This document shows, piece after piece, positions 54,664 through 63,363 of a stretch of 64,000 nucleotides of DNA. The first letter of the stretch is position 1, and each line of letters opens with the position of its first letter. The translations under genes were made by a program, and so were the position numbers. The notes beneath the pieces are model-generated. The model was given only the letters and a program-made list of their open reading frames with translations. It did no database searches and was not told the DNA's origin. The DNA comes from Halomontanus rarus (GTDB lineage Archaea > Halobacteriota > Halobacteria > Halobacteriales > Natrialbaceae), in NCBI RefSeq assembly GCF_017357405.1, contig NZ_CP071597.1, positions 3,224,001-3,288,000 on the forward strand, read 5' to 3'.

Positions 54664-55716
54664 TCAGTCGGATCTCTCGTCCGTCTCGCTGGACCCGACT
54701 GACACCAGTTGTCCGGCGTGGACGTAGCTCCGACCGTGTCTGACCGGCTCGTTACCGGGCGTTTCGGTGACGATGTCCGTGAACTGGACCGGAAGTCCCA
54801 TCCCCAGGAAGAAGTTCGGGTGATCCTGAACGTGGAAGTGCAGGTGTGGCTCCGTCGAATTCCCGGAATTGCCACAGCGACCGATCACCGCGCCCCGTTC
54901 GACGCGGTCTCCTTCGGTTACCGTCACGCTTCCACGTTTCAGGTGAGCCAGCACGCTGTACTCGCCGCCGGCGTGTTCGATCGTCACGTAATTTCCGCGC
55001 AGGTCCCGCTGTAACGGGTCGAGCCAGCCGTCCGTGCGATGATAGTCTCGGTGGTCGTTTCTGGTCGCGACGACGATACCGTCTGCGGGGGCGACGATCG
55101 GTTCGTCGAAACAGTAGTGCGCTTCGGGTCCCGTTCGTTCGCCCTTGTGGGTTCGTCCCTCCGCGTCGGTAATTACGAGATCGGAGGCGTATCGCTGAGT
55201 GAGGATGCTCCACGAGTGTGAGTACCGGCGGTCCGGACTGCCGTTGACGACCGTCCATCGGCCCTCGACCGGGAGCCGGTAGTCGACGGCGCTCTCGTAG
55301 CGCTCCGGATCGGGCAGCCGACCGCGGTATCGCAAGACGATCGGCAAGTGGCCGGCAAACTGTAGGAGTCCCGTCACTGCCACGATCGGCTGGAACATCG
55401 TGAGCACCGTTCCGACGGACGCGCGTACCCTCGTCGCCCCGTCGCCGAGATCGATCCACTCGATCGGATCGACTGCGTCGACTTCGTCGTCGGACCACAA
55501 CCCGGAGACGATGCCGGCGAGCACCGGCTACAGACCGAACAGGAAAAACAGCACGAACCCCTCGAGAGACTCGAGGCGGCCGAAAAACATCGATGGGACC
55601 GAGAGCAGTCCGAGAAACCAGAGATACGCCGGACTGGGAAGTCGGCGAACGATCCGGATCGATCGGCTCTGGCGCGGATTCGAGTCCGGTACGAGCGGAT
55701 GACGGATCCCGTCCAT
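54664..55716 (-). pseudogene. M23 peptidase gene interrupted by an in-frame TAG
   Basis: One continuous frame runs from ATG 55716 to TGA 54664 with a single TAG at 55528-55530 (codon 63). Before it: two hydrophobic helices (AYLWFLGLLSVPSMFF, LEGFVLFFLFGL). After it, still in the same frame: VLAGIVSGLWSDDEV, membrane segments, then the M23 (LytM) domain HSWSILTQRYASDLV, GNYVTIEH, VLAHLKRGSVTV and HLHFHVQD. Haloarchaeal relatives have FFLFxLWP at the stop position, so TGG (Trp) has become TAG. The C-terminal 286 codons could restart at GTG 55524, just past the stop. Confidence 0.75.
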
Positions 55717-55935
55717 CGTCTTCCCTACTGGTCGCCACCGAAATGAACGTTCGGTGGTCGAACCCGTTCCTGTGTGCGAGACGCCGGCATTCCAGCGGAA
55801 TCAGCCGTTGTGGACTCTCGTGAACGTCCGAGGTCCGATCCAACTCGTTCGAGCCGACGGATATCCATCCGGTAACTCGTCGTTCTCTCCGATCGTTTCG
55901 GAGCTCTCACACCATAATTTCTCCGAATCGTCCTA

Positions 55936-55984
55936 TCCGGTATACTTATCACACTATAATTCTATACTATCGATAGCAGATTAA
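55936..55984 (+). promoter_or_regulatory. AT-rich promoter of the pilin-like VWA gene
   Basis: TATACTTATC (55941-55950) and CTATAATTCTATAC (55954-55967) make the most AT-rich stretch near any gene here. A box centred near 55960 would start RNA about 10 nt before ATG 55995. Confidence 0.5.
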
Positions 55985-55994
55985 TAGTTCACGT

Positions 55995-58900
55995 ATGGTT
56001 GAAGAACGACGGTCACCCGGGAAAGAAAATCGCGGTAACGCACAGATCATCGGCCTCGTCCTCCTGATCGGGATGGTCTTCGCTGGCGCGATGCTCGTCT
56101 TTCTCGCGGGGAACACGCTCCTCGACGACGTCAGTGGTCAGTCGGACGGTGACCGTGCCGAACTGTCGATGCTCGAGGCGAAATCGGAACTCGAGACACT
56201 CGCCTACCAGGACGACGCTCCGACGACGCTCCACGTCGAAGACGGCGAAGTCGTCGAAGACGGAGAGATCGAATTTCGCGTGAACGGGACTGACGCCGGC
56301 GGGAATTGGCAACCCAACTGTCGACATACGGTCGAACTCGGTTCGCTCGTCGGAAACCACGAGGGGGAGGGTGACGTTCGCTATCAGGCCGGCGGCGTCT
56401 GGCGAACCGTCGACGAGACGAGTACCATGGTCTCGCGGCCGAACCTCCGCTATCGCACGGAAACGGTCAACGGGACCGTCGTCCCCAGCGTCCGGTTCCC
56501 GATCATGACGATCGAGGGCAACGTCGGTGCCGGCGACCAGTACGTCGCCCGAGAGAACGCGTCCGGAATGGACGAAGACGAGTTCCGCACTGCGCTCTGT
56601 CTGGAAGGCGACGACGCGATCCACCAGATCCACGAACTCGAGATCACCATCCGGGACACCTCGACGATCGACGCCTGGGAACGGTACGCGCAGTCGGAGT
56701 TCGACGACGACAACGCGACCGTCGAGGGCGTCGACGAGGGCGAGTCGGGCGCGGTGACGATTACGGTCCACTGGAACCCCGACCGCGGTGACGTGGACTC
56801 GCCAGTCGGCCAGTTCGACCGGACGATCTACAGCGGGTTGACCGCGACAGGCGGGACGAACATGAAAACGAGCACGCCGTTTACCGTCACCGACACTGCC
56901 GGCAACCTCGACTGGGTAACCGTCGCCGGCGATCTCGAGTTTCAGGGCGACGCCGCTGCAAACGGAAACTTCTCCGTCTCCGGGGAATTCAGTAAAACGT
57001 CGACTGCGGGCAGCTGCCCGAACACAGTGTACGCGAACACGACCGGCAACAACGTCGAAGGGTGTACGCTGAACGGAAACTCCACGGTCCAGCCGATCGA
57101 TCCGATCGACGACGACGTGACCGATGCGATCGAGACCCTCGAGAACGCCACTCGCCTCAGTACCAATCCGGGAACGCTGGACGCCGGGCAGTACTATATC
57201 GACCGTCCGCTGCGACTCTCAGGAACCATCGACACGAGTAACGGCTCAGTCGAGATCGGCGTCGACGACGGCTCGAGACTCGATATCCGAGACCTCGAGG
57301 TGAACGGCTCCGGTGAAGTCAGGATCTACGCGTCGGGTAACATCATGGTCGATGGAGATAACACGAATCACGATACCGACTCGTTGTGGATTTACGGAAC
57401 CAGTTCCTCGGATATCTGGTTCGGTCAACGGAGCGATCCCGACTTCACGGGCGTCGTCTATGCGCCAAGCGACGGACGAAGCACGCTTCAGTTCCCCAGA
57501 ACGACGACGATCGAGGGTGCCGTCGTCGGCGGGGAACTCAAAGCAGTAGGGAACCAGAACATCACCATCCGATTCGACGAATCCCTCCGGACCGACTTCC
57601 CGGTCACGTCCGAGGACGCGGCGAGTGCGACACTCGAGTTCCTCACCCACGAGGTCGCCGAGGAGGTCGAGGTAACGCAAGAAGCACGGGAAGTGACGCC
57701 GCTCGACACCGTCTTCGTTCTCGACCGGTCGGGATCGATGGGGCCACCGCCTGGTGACCTCCACTATTTCGTCGAGTACGACGCCGGCCACTACGAGCAG
57801 ATCTACGAGGGGGAAGCGGCCGACTCGCCCCTACGAAACGCGGACGGAGAGCACGAGACGGAGGTCGAGCAGCGGACGCCGCGCCACCGTATTTATATCG
57901 CCGACGGCGACGAGTGGGTCTACGTCGAGGAGTCGCAGTTCGGCCCCGAAATCGACCGCGACTGGGGGTCGATCACCTACGACATTCCCGACGACCGGAA
58001 GATCCGTGTCACCGAGGCGGGTTTCGATCCGGCCGGGGTACGCTTCGATGCGACGGAGAACCTCATGGATAGTACGCTCAACGCATCACTGGACGACCGC
58101 GCCGGATATGTCGACTTCGCGTCGAACGGACAGACCCGCCAATCGCTGACGACTACCTACGACGACGTGCGCGATGCCTTCGACGAGGAGACCGCGGGTG
58201 GAACCGATATCGGTGCCGGTCTCCGCGAGGGTGCGAGCCTCTACGACGACCGCGATAGCGACCGCGTGATGGTCCTGCTCAGTGACGGCCAGAATTCGGA
58301 CTCGAGCAATAACGAGGATACGATCGAGGCCGCCGAAGCCGCCGCCGAAGACAAGATCACGATCTACACGATCGGACTCGGCGAGGAGGCCGACGACGAA
58401 CACCTCGGAAACATTGCGTCGGTCACCGGTGGTGAGTACTACTATGCGGACGATACGGACGAACTCATGGACCGATTCGACGAACTCCGTGAGGTCGTCG
58501 GCGACCGCACCGAACGCTACATCGAACACAAGGACGTCGAGACGCGAGTCGGCACCCGGACGATCGACGGGGGTACGTACGACCTCTCGCCGGGTGAACC
58601 GCAGAACATCACGTTCATCTCCTACGACTGCGCTACAACGAACTCGACGGGCGACGCCGAGGAACACGACGGGAAGACCTACGACCATCGTGAGTGCGAA
58701 GCCCGCAACGAATCGGGCGCACACGAGATCAACGAGTCGGTCGAAACCTCTTACAACGTCTACGAAGACGACGACGACCTGGTCGACTACGACGGCGGCT
58801 GGTGGCAAACCGCACTGTCCGAGTCTCTGCGCGACGAGGGGCTGATCGACGGCGACGACGACTTCGTGCTCGCGGAGAACGAACGGGTCATCGCCGTCAA

Positions 58901-59051
58901 CTACGAGGGCCCGGACACGCCGACCGGCTACGCGGTGTTCAAATTGACGATGCACCAGCCGTCCCTTCCACCCGATGGGAGCACATCCTCGCCACCGTCG
59001 AACACGTACGTGATCTCCATGCACCAGACCCAGATCACCATCGAGAGCTGA
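55995..59051 (+). CDS. Large pilin-like surface protein with interrupted VWA domain
   Basis: 1018 residues. Residues about 1-45 are a type IV pilin-like N-terminus: charged start, then the helix NAQIIGLVLLIGMVFAGAMLVFL (DUF7289-like). The middle (about 290-545) is beta-rich, Asn/Gly/Thr-rich (DUF7305-like). The C-terminal part is a von Willebrand A domain: MIDAS strand VFVLDRSGSMG (about 573-583), TAGGTDIGAGL (about 733-743) and VLLSDGQNSD (about 757-766). About 110 residues are inserted after the MIDAS strand. It would sit in the membrane and face outward, perhaps binding metal or a partner. Confidence 0.88.
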   Translation: MVEERRSPGKENRGNAQIIGLVLLIGMVFAGAMLVFLAGNTLLDDVSGQSDGDRAELSMLEAKSELETLAYQDDAPTTLHVEDGEVVEDGEIEFRVNGTDAGGNWQPNCRHTVELGSLVGNHEGEGDVRYQAGGVWRTVDETSTMVSRPNLRYRTETVNGTVVPSVRFPIMTIEGNVGAGDQYVARENASGMDEDEFRTALCLEGDDAIHQIHELEITIRDTSTIDAWERYAQSEFDDDNATVEGVDEGESGAVTITVHWNPDRGDVDSPVGQFDRTIYSGLTATGGTNMKTSTPFTVTDTAGNLDWVTVAGDLEFQGDAAANGNFSVSGEFSKTSTAGSCPNTVYANTTGNNVEGCTLNGNSTVQPIDPIDDDVTDAIETLENATRLSTNPGTLDAGQYYIDRPLRLSGTIDTSNGSVEIGVDDGSRLDIRDLEVNGSGEVRIYASGNIMVDGDNTNHDTDSLWIYGTSSSDIWFGQRSDPDFTGVVYAPSDGRSTLQFPRTTTIEGAVVGGELKAVGNQNITIRFDESLRTDFPVTSEDAASATLEFLTHEVAEEVEVTQEAREVTPLDTVFVLDRSGSMGPPPGDLHYFVEYDAGHYEQIYEGEAADSPLRNADGEHETEVEQRTPRHRIYIADGDEWVYVEESQFGPEIDRDWGSITYDIPDDRKIRVTEAGFDPAGVRFDATENLMDSTLNASLDDRAGYVDFASNGQTRQSLTTTYDDVRDAFDEETAGGTDIGAGLREGASLYDDRDSDRVMVLLSDGQNSDSSNNEDTIEAAEAAAEDKITIYTIGLGEEADDEHLGNIASVTGGEYYYADDTDELMDRFDELREVVGDRTERYIEHKDVETRVGTRTIDGGTYDLSPGEPQNITFISYDCATTNSTGDAEEHDGKTYDHRECEARNESGAHEINESVETSYNVYEDDDDLVDYDGGWWQTALSESLRDEGLIDGDDDFVLAENERVIAVNYEGPDTPTGYAVFKLTMHQPSLPPDGSTSSPPSNTYVISMHQTQITIES

Positions 59052-59087
59052 AATGCGCTTTTCGGCGGTGATCGATCTCTGAAATCG

Positions 59088-59143
59088 AACTCGAACTCGG
59101 ACTCGGACTCGAACTCGGACTCGAACTCGAACTCGAACTCGGA
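59088..59143. repeat. Tandem hexanucleotide repeat downstream of the VWA gene
   Basis: Roughly nine GAACTC/GGACTC units in a row in non-coding DNA between the VWA gene and a small membrane gene. The unit is the same class as the coding Glu/Asp hexamers, here with no frame to keep. Confidence 0.75.
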
Positions 59144-59236
59144 GGCGGGGCCAAGAACGAGGGCGAAACCCGAAACCCGAAACGAGGGTGATCAACAGAT
59201 TACTTGAGTTGCCTCCGCATCCGTAATCGACAATCC

Positions 59237-59452
59237 ATGTCAGGATCCGACGCTACACAGTACCGGCTCGCCGTGCTCACGAGTAGCATTTCGATGGTCG
59301 CCTGGTTCGGCGCTCCCGCGCTGGGACTCTACGCTCTCTATCTCGTCGTGACGGGCGGATCCGCGATGCTCCCTGCACTGTACACGGTCGGTTCACTCGT
59401 AACCGGTATCGTCTTCGCTCGCCTCGAACGGCGCTTTCAGCCGGTGGAGTAG
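59237..59452 (+). CDS. Small two-helix membrane protein
   Basis: 71 residues from ATG 59237. Hydrophobic segments at about residues 15-35 and 40-58 with a short acidic/basic end. No family recognised. Follows the hexamer repeat; a separate promoter is not clear. Confidence 0.5.
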   Translation: MSGSDATQYRLAVLTSSISMVAWFGAPALGLYALYLVVTGGSAMLPALYTVGSLVTGIVFARLERRFQPVE

Positions 59453-59572
59453 GAGACACGAAACGAGTGCGGGGTCAACTGCGCACAGGCACAGGCAGCC
59501 GCGGACCTCGAGATGGTCGCTACGAGAGTCTCCGTCGACGTCTCTACTCGAGTTCACGTCTCGAACATCCGC

Positions 59573-59881
59573 TCAGTAATCCGGCGGCGCGTACACGTTG
59601 ATGGTCACCAGCGGCTCGTCGCCGTCGTTGGTGATCTCGTGTGCGTCACCGGCCTCGAGGAGCACTAACGACCCTGGACGAAGTTCGACTGGATCTCCCT
59701 CCACGGTCGCCGTCCCACGACCGGACTTGACGTAGAGCCACTGATCGGCGTCGGGGTGGCGATTCGTCGGGCCACCGGTGGTTTGGCCGGCCTCGAGGAT
59801 CATCGTCGCACCCTTCGAGCGGTCGGTCTCGGCGACCACGTCGAAGAATCCGCTTGCGGCGTCGGTATCGATGTGTTGCAT
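59573..59881 (-). CDS. Small cupin-domain protein
   Basis: 102 residues from ATG 59881. Cupin metal motif NRHPDADQWLYVKSGRGTATVEG and the second half GDAHEITNDGDEPLVTINVY are clear. Conserved haloarchaeal relatives start at MxHIDxDxASGFFDV, supporting 59881 over the upstream ATG 59947. The C-terminus ends in APPDY. Probably a metal-binding regulatory or ligand-binding cupin. Confidence 0.82.
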   Translation of the reverse strand: MQHIDTDAASGFFDVVAETDRSKGATMILEAGQTTGGPTNRHPDADQWLYVKSGRGTATVEGDPVELRPGSLVLLEAGDAHEITNDGDEPLVTINVYAPPDY

Positions 59882-60039
59882 CCGGTGGTCCGATAGGGCT
59901 GCCCGGATCAAAAAGGAGGGTCGTTCTCGATTATTCGCAACCGTCATCGCCGGTCTTCCTCGTGTATCCCTCATCAAATTCCACGATTGTATCCGACAAA
60001 ATCAATAGAACGATAGTATCTCAGTAGCGCTCTAACGGT

Positions 60040-60264
60040 ATGGATACACGACAGAATGAGCCTCGTTCTAATTCAGCAGTGAAGAACGTCATGGTAGTAA
60101 CTGCAGTCGTTCTCGCCTCCACGTTCATCGGAATTTGGAGTTCCTTCTTGACCGACAATCTTGGAGCTGTAGTGACGTGGATCTGGACCGGGCTCGGACT
60201 TTCTGCAGTCTACCTCCTCTACGACATTGCGAACAGTGTCAAGCAACTCGAGTACAAATTATGA
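60040..60264 (+). CDS. Small membrane protein of lower GC
   Basis: 74 residues from ATG 60040. Two hydrophobic stretches (VMVVTAVVLASTFIGIWSSFL, VVTWIWTGLGLSAVYLLY) and a polar C-terminus. Codons are more AT-rich than neighbours (GTA, ACA, AAT present), so it may be acquired. It ends right before a degenerate region next to tRNA-Tyr. Confidence 0.5.
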   Translation: MDTRQNEPRSNSAVKNVMVVTAVVLASTFIGIWSSFLTDNLGAVVTWIWTGLGLSAVYLLYDIANSVKQLEYKL

Positions 60265-60748
60265 CTGCTCAGTATCGCTCGAGGAGTGATCGTTACTCAT
60301 CGAACATCGCCCACTCCACTTCGATGGCCCCTTCCAGCCCACGGCCAACGTCGGTGTCCGACGTCTCGAGCGCGGGATACTCGATGGTCGTCTAATCTGG
60401 ACGTCGTACAGCCGACTCGCAAGAACGGTGTCACCGGTCCACCTCCGAACGCCGTCGATGAGCAGTGACGTCGATCGCTCCGCATTCGGCGAGAACAGTC
60501 ACGGTTGTGGCCGGCCTCCGAATGTCGGCCGAGTAAATGTATAACGCGAGCCGAACTCGAGACAGCGCAACCCCCTGTCGGTACGTGGACCGAGGTTCGC
60601 GTATACTCGGCGGTGAAGTTCGTCGGTTGACCGTCTCGGAGTTCATGCGCACCTCCTCGAGAGCCGACGCTATCGCTGGGTGACTGAGTTCGGAAGAAGC
60701 CACACGCGTCAACTAGCCCGAAAGCAGCCGCGTGTGGTTCATTTCGCA
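60265..60748. other. 484-bp degenerate region left of tRNA-Tyr
   Basis: No complete gene. Two minus-strand coding-like pieces are visible: LLIDGVRRWTGDTVLASRLYD (frame with codons near 60498-60396) and TTIEYPALETSDTDVGRGLE ending at TAA 60293-60295; they lie in different frames. Stops interrupt both. This looks like decayed coding DNA. Confidence 0.45.
60293..60498 (-). pseudogene. Possible frameshifted gene remnant near tRNA-Tyr
   Basis: Two adjacent minus-strand coding-like segments, one ending ...RLYDVQI and one running TTIEYPAL... to EVEWAMFDE and TAA, would join by a one-base shift near 60392. Codon use and acidic content look haloarchaeal. Upstream TGA and the lack of a start suggest a fragment. 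Family unknown. Confidence 0.3.
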
Positions 60749-60822
60749 TCCGCCCTCCCCGATTTGAACGGGGGACAAGTCGATCTACAGTCGACTGCTC
60801 TACCAGTCTGAGCTAAGGGCGG
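60749..60822 (-). tRNA. tRNA-Tyr (anticodon GTA)
   Basis: 74 nt. Acceptor CCGCCCT pairs with AGGGCGG, D arm GCTC/GAGC, anticodon stem GTCGA/TCGAC with loop CTGTAGA (anticodon GTA), T arm CCCCG/CGGGG with loop TTCAAAT, discriminator A, no encoded CCA, no intron. Confidence 0.97.
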
Positions 60823-60954
60823 GCACTCCAATGTAGCAGGCGAAGCCGACATAAGGGTTATTATTCGATTCGGCCGATCCCGTGTGACGATCGTCAGACA
60901 CAGCAGAATGATTCATATAGGAGGCGTGTCAATAGGTCGTGTATCCGAGTCGCC

Positions 60955-61551
60955 ATGAGTAAAATCACGTTCCGCGCCGACGACGACCTCGTCGCCGAAC
61001 TCGAGGCGTTCGACGCGTCGAAGAGCGAAGTGATGCGTGATGCGCTGCGCACGTATCTCGATACGCACGCGTGTGACGAGTCATCGTCTCCTGTTTCTTC
61101 TACGTCCGCGCGGGATTCCGTTGCTGTTGATTCTCCCGTTTCTTCTTCTTCCGCTTCCTCTCTGTCTCACTCTCGACCGACGATCGACGACCTCGTTCGT
61201 GAACGTGTCGACGAACGCCTCGCCGATCACCTCGCTAATCGTGAGTCCCAGGACGTCAACGTCTCCATCACACTCGACGGTGTCGACGCGGTGACGGAGG
61301 AGGTCGGCTCCCAGCCCGAACGTAAGACAACCGCGCGTAAGACAGATCTCGAGGAGGCGTCCGACACCGTCAACGAGTGCGGTCAGTGCGGTGAGACGCT
61401 CGACGACGACCACGTGTACTGCCCGAACTGTGGCGAGAAGGCGTCGAAGCGCGCCTTCTGTGACTGTGGTGACGAGCTCCGATCGGACTGGGCATTCTGT
61501 CCGAGTTGCGGGCGTCGAACCCCTGCGGCTGACGTCCTCGACTCGAGATAG
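60955..61551 (+). CDS. cdrL: CdrL: ribbon-helix-helix protein with double zinc ribbon
   Basis: 198 residues. N-terminal RHH (MSKITFRADDDLVAELEAFD..., residues 1-40), a Ser-rich linker (about 43-75), a helical region (about 76-105) and two C-terminal zinc ribbons (CGQCG, CPNCG, CDCG, CPSCG). The order cdrL-cdrS-ftsZ2-ncsA is that known in haloarchaea, where CdrL and CdrS belong to the cell-division regulator locus. Two GTAAGAC words fall inside its coding end (61322, 61337). The Ser-rich linker uses TCT/TCC codons rare nearby. Confidence 0.88.
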   Translation: MSKITFRADDDLVAELEAFDASKSEVMRDALRTYLDTHACDESSSPVSSTSARDSVAVDSPVSSSSASSLSHSRPTIDDLVRERVDERLADHLANRESQDVNVSITLDGVDAVTEEVGSQPERKTTARKTDLEEASDTVNECGQCGETLDDDHVYCPNCGEKASKRAFCDCGDELRSDWAFCPSCGRRTPAADVLDSR

Positions 61552-61570
61552 GATACAAATCCGCACCGTT

Positions 61571-61740
61571 GTAAGACGGTGAATTTCGTGCCCGCCGAAA
61601 TCTTTATTACGTATGACAAAGTTGGGTATAGTCGCGTAAGACGGTTGTCTTACAGGCCGCATCTGACAGGGGAAATCGACCGCTGTCTTGTGGTTTCACG
61701 CGTAAGACACTGTGCGTCTGACAGGGGCGCGTCGTCTTAC
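61571..61740 (+). promoter_or_regulatory. GTAAGAC repeat cluster in the cdrS-ftsZ2 promoter/leader
   Basis: GTAAGAC occurs directly at 61571-61577, 61636-61642 and 61702-61708 and inverted (GTCTTAC) at 61647-61653 and 61734-61740. The pair at 61636-61653 is a perfect inverted repeat, GTAAGACGGTTGTCTTAC, 4-nt spacer. TATA at 61601-61610 predicts RNA start near 61631, so the palindrome overlaps the start. RHH proteins bind such inverted sites; CdrL/CdrS are obvious candidates. It could also fold as an RNA hairpin. Confidence 0.75.
61601..61610 (+). promoter_or_regulatory. TATA box for cdrS-ftsZ2
   Basis: TCTTTATTAC, with an upstream purine-rich GAAA BRE-like stretch, about 150 nt before the cdrS ATG; implies a leader of roughly 125 nt. 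Confidence 0.5.
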
Positions 61741-61757
61741 CCAAGGGGAATACAATA

Positions 61758-61949
61758 ATGGAGCGTGTGACACTGCGAATTCCGAAACAGCAGATCGAGG
61801 AAGTCGAACAGATGGTCAACTCGGGCGAGTTTCCGAACCGGAGCGAAGCGATCCGGTCGGCAGTCCGTGAAATGATCAACGAACAGGACCAGAGCGACGG
61901 ACACCGCGACCAGAGCTCGAGCGGCAAACGCGGCTGGGCAAAGGTGTAA
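61758..61949 (+). CDS. cdrS: CdrS ribbon-helix-helix regulator
   Basis: 63 residues. [20 protein letters not shown] then [18 protein letters not shown] is a complete ribbon-helix-helix. In haloarchaea CdrS regulates ftsZ2 and division. The stop is two bases before the ftsZ2 ATG, so the pair is one transcript. An AAAGGTG patch in its last codons may serve ftsZ2 as a ribosome site. Confidence 0.92.
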   Translation: MERVTLRIPKQQIEEVEQMVNSGEFPNRSEAIRSAVREMINEQDQSDGHRDQSSSGKRGWAKV

Positions 61950-61951
61950 CG

Positions 61952-63193
61952 ATGCAGGATATCGTACAGGACGCTCTCGAGAACGCCGAGGAGGAGGCTC
62001 GCGAAATGGACGCGTCGATGGACGACGACGAGTTCGGCGACCCTCGAATCGTCATCATCGGCTGCGGCGGTGCGGGTAACAACACGATCAACCGGTTGTA
62101 CAACATCGGCGTCGACGGTGCGGATACCGTGGCGATCAACACGGACAAACAGCACCTCAAGATGATCGAGGCCGATACGAAGATCCTGGTTGGCAAATCG
62201 CTCACCAACGGGTTGGGTGCAGGTGGTGACCCGTCGATGGGTGAGCGTGCGACCGAAATGGCCCAGAGCACGATCAAAGACGTCCTCGGCGACGCGGACC
62301 TGGTGTTCGTGACTGCCGGGATGGGTGGCGGCACCGGCACGGGTGCGGCCCCCGTCACGGCCAAGATCGCCAAAGAACAGGGCGCGATCGTCGTCGGGAT
62401 GGTTTCGACGCCGTTCAACGTCGAGCGCGCACGTACGGTCAAGGCCGAGGAAGGTCTCGAGAAGTTGCGCGAACAGGCCGATTCGATCATCGTCCTCGAC
62501 AACAACCGACTGCTCGATTACGTCCCGAACCTGCCGATCGGCAAGGCGTTCTCGGTGATGGACCAGATCATCGCCGAGACGGTCAAGGGGATTTCCGAGA
62601 CGATCACCCAGCCCTCGCTGATCAACCTGGACTACGCGGACATGTCCACGATCATGAACCAGGGTGGTGTCGCCGTCATGCTAGTCGGGGAGACCCAGGA
62701 CAAGAACAAGACCGAAGAGGTCGTCAAAGACGCGATGAACCACCCGCTGCTAGACGTCGACTACCGCGGCGCCTCCGGCGGCCTCGTGCACATCACCGGT
62801 GGACCGGACCTCACGCTGAAAGAGGCCGAAGGCATCGCGGACAACATCACCGAGCGCCTCGAGGCGAGTGCAAACGTCATCTGGGGCGCGCGCATTCAGG
62901 AGAACTACAAGGGCAAGGTTCGCGTCATGGCGATCATGACCGGCGTCCAAAGCGCCCAGGTGCTGGGTCCGACGACCCAGAAGCAGGCCGACAAGTCCCG
63001 CGCCAGTCTCGACGGCGTGACCGAAGCGGACTTCGACGCGAGCCAGAACGTCGAGAGTTCACGCTCGCAGTCTCAGTCCCAGTCGAATCGGAATTCGCGC
63101 TCGCGCGGCCGATCGAAATCGGGCTTCGGTGCCCAGAGCGACGGCGGCCGTGACCAGGTCGAGCGGGAGAACGGCGTCGACGTCATCCGATAG
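61952..63193 (+). CDS. ftsZ2: Cell division GTPase FtsZ2
   Basis: 413 residues. [10 protein letters not shown] near residues 36-44, tubulin signature GGGTGTG at 125-131, [31 protein letters not shown] and the T7 loop NLDYADM with a [13 protein letters not shown] context. C-terminal tail is Ser/Arg/Gln-rich and ends [11 protein letters not shown]. FtsZ2 acts in ring constriction in haloarchaea together with FtsZ1. Identified as FtsZ2 by adjacent cdrS and the N-terminal [10 protein letters not shown]. Confidence 0.96.
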   Translation: MQDIVQDALENAEEEAREMDASMDDDEFGDPRIVIIGCGGAGNNTINRLYNIGVDGADTVAINTDKQHLKMIEADTKILVGKSLTNGLGAGGDPSMGERATEMAQSTIKDVLGDADLVFVTAGMGGGTGTGAAPVTAKIAKEQGAIVVGMVSTPFNVERARTVKAEEGLEKLREQADSIIVLDNNRLLDYVPNLPIGKAFSVMDQIIAETVKGISETITQPSLINLDYADMSTIMNQGGVAVMLVGETQDKNKTEEVVKDAMNHPLLDVDYRGASGGLVHITGGPDLTLKEAEGIADNITERLEASANVIWGARIQENYKGKVRVMAIMTGVQSAQVLGPTTQKQADKSRASLDGVTEADFDASQNVESSRSQSQSQSNRNSRSRGRSKSGFGAQSDGGRDQVERENGVDVIR

Positions 63194-63223
63194 TTGGCTT
63201 CGCGTTCGTTCTTCAGTCGTTAT

Positions 63224-63246
63224 CGCTCGCGGGCGAGCGGCTTTTT
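63224..63246 (+). terminator. Hairpin plus T-run after ftsZ2
   Basis: CGCTCGC and GCGAGCG form a 7-bp inverted repeat with a 2-nt spacer, followed by a T-run (TTTTT, 63242-63246). The layout fits an intrinsic terminator about 30 bp after the ftsZ2 stop; archaeal termination relies mainly on T-runs. Confidence 0.5.
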
Positions 63247-63363
63247 ATTGCGTCTCGAGATGACCGACCGAGGTCGATCTCCGTCGTTTCGTCGCCTGAG
63301 GACGGATGATCAACAGAAAATCGCGTAAACGCGCCCGAGAACGCGTATACGCCGGTAATCTGA

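Noticed and set aside
54664..55524. M23 peptidase as a normal gene starting at GTG 55524
   Set aside because: Upstream helices in the same frame up to ATG 55716 and the Trp-Pro context at the stop show the gene once was longer; I list it as a broken gene, restart not excluded.
59088..59143. CRISPR-like array
   Set aside because: Units are 6 bp with no spacers; it is a simple tandem repeat.
60297..60749. 150-codon minus-strand frame next to tRNA-Tyr
   Set aside because: Composition is basic and low in hydrophobics, unlike the acidic proteome; the plausible coding pieces are in other frames.
61636..61653. Terminator of cdrL
   Set aside because: The palindrome lacks a following T-run and copies recur elsewhere; operator or hairpin is the better reading.
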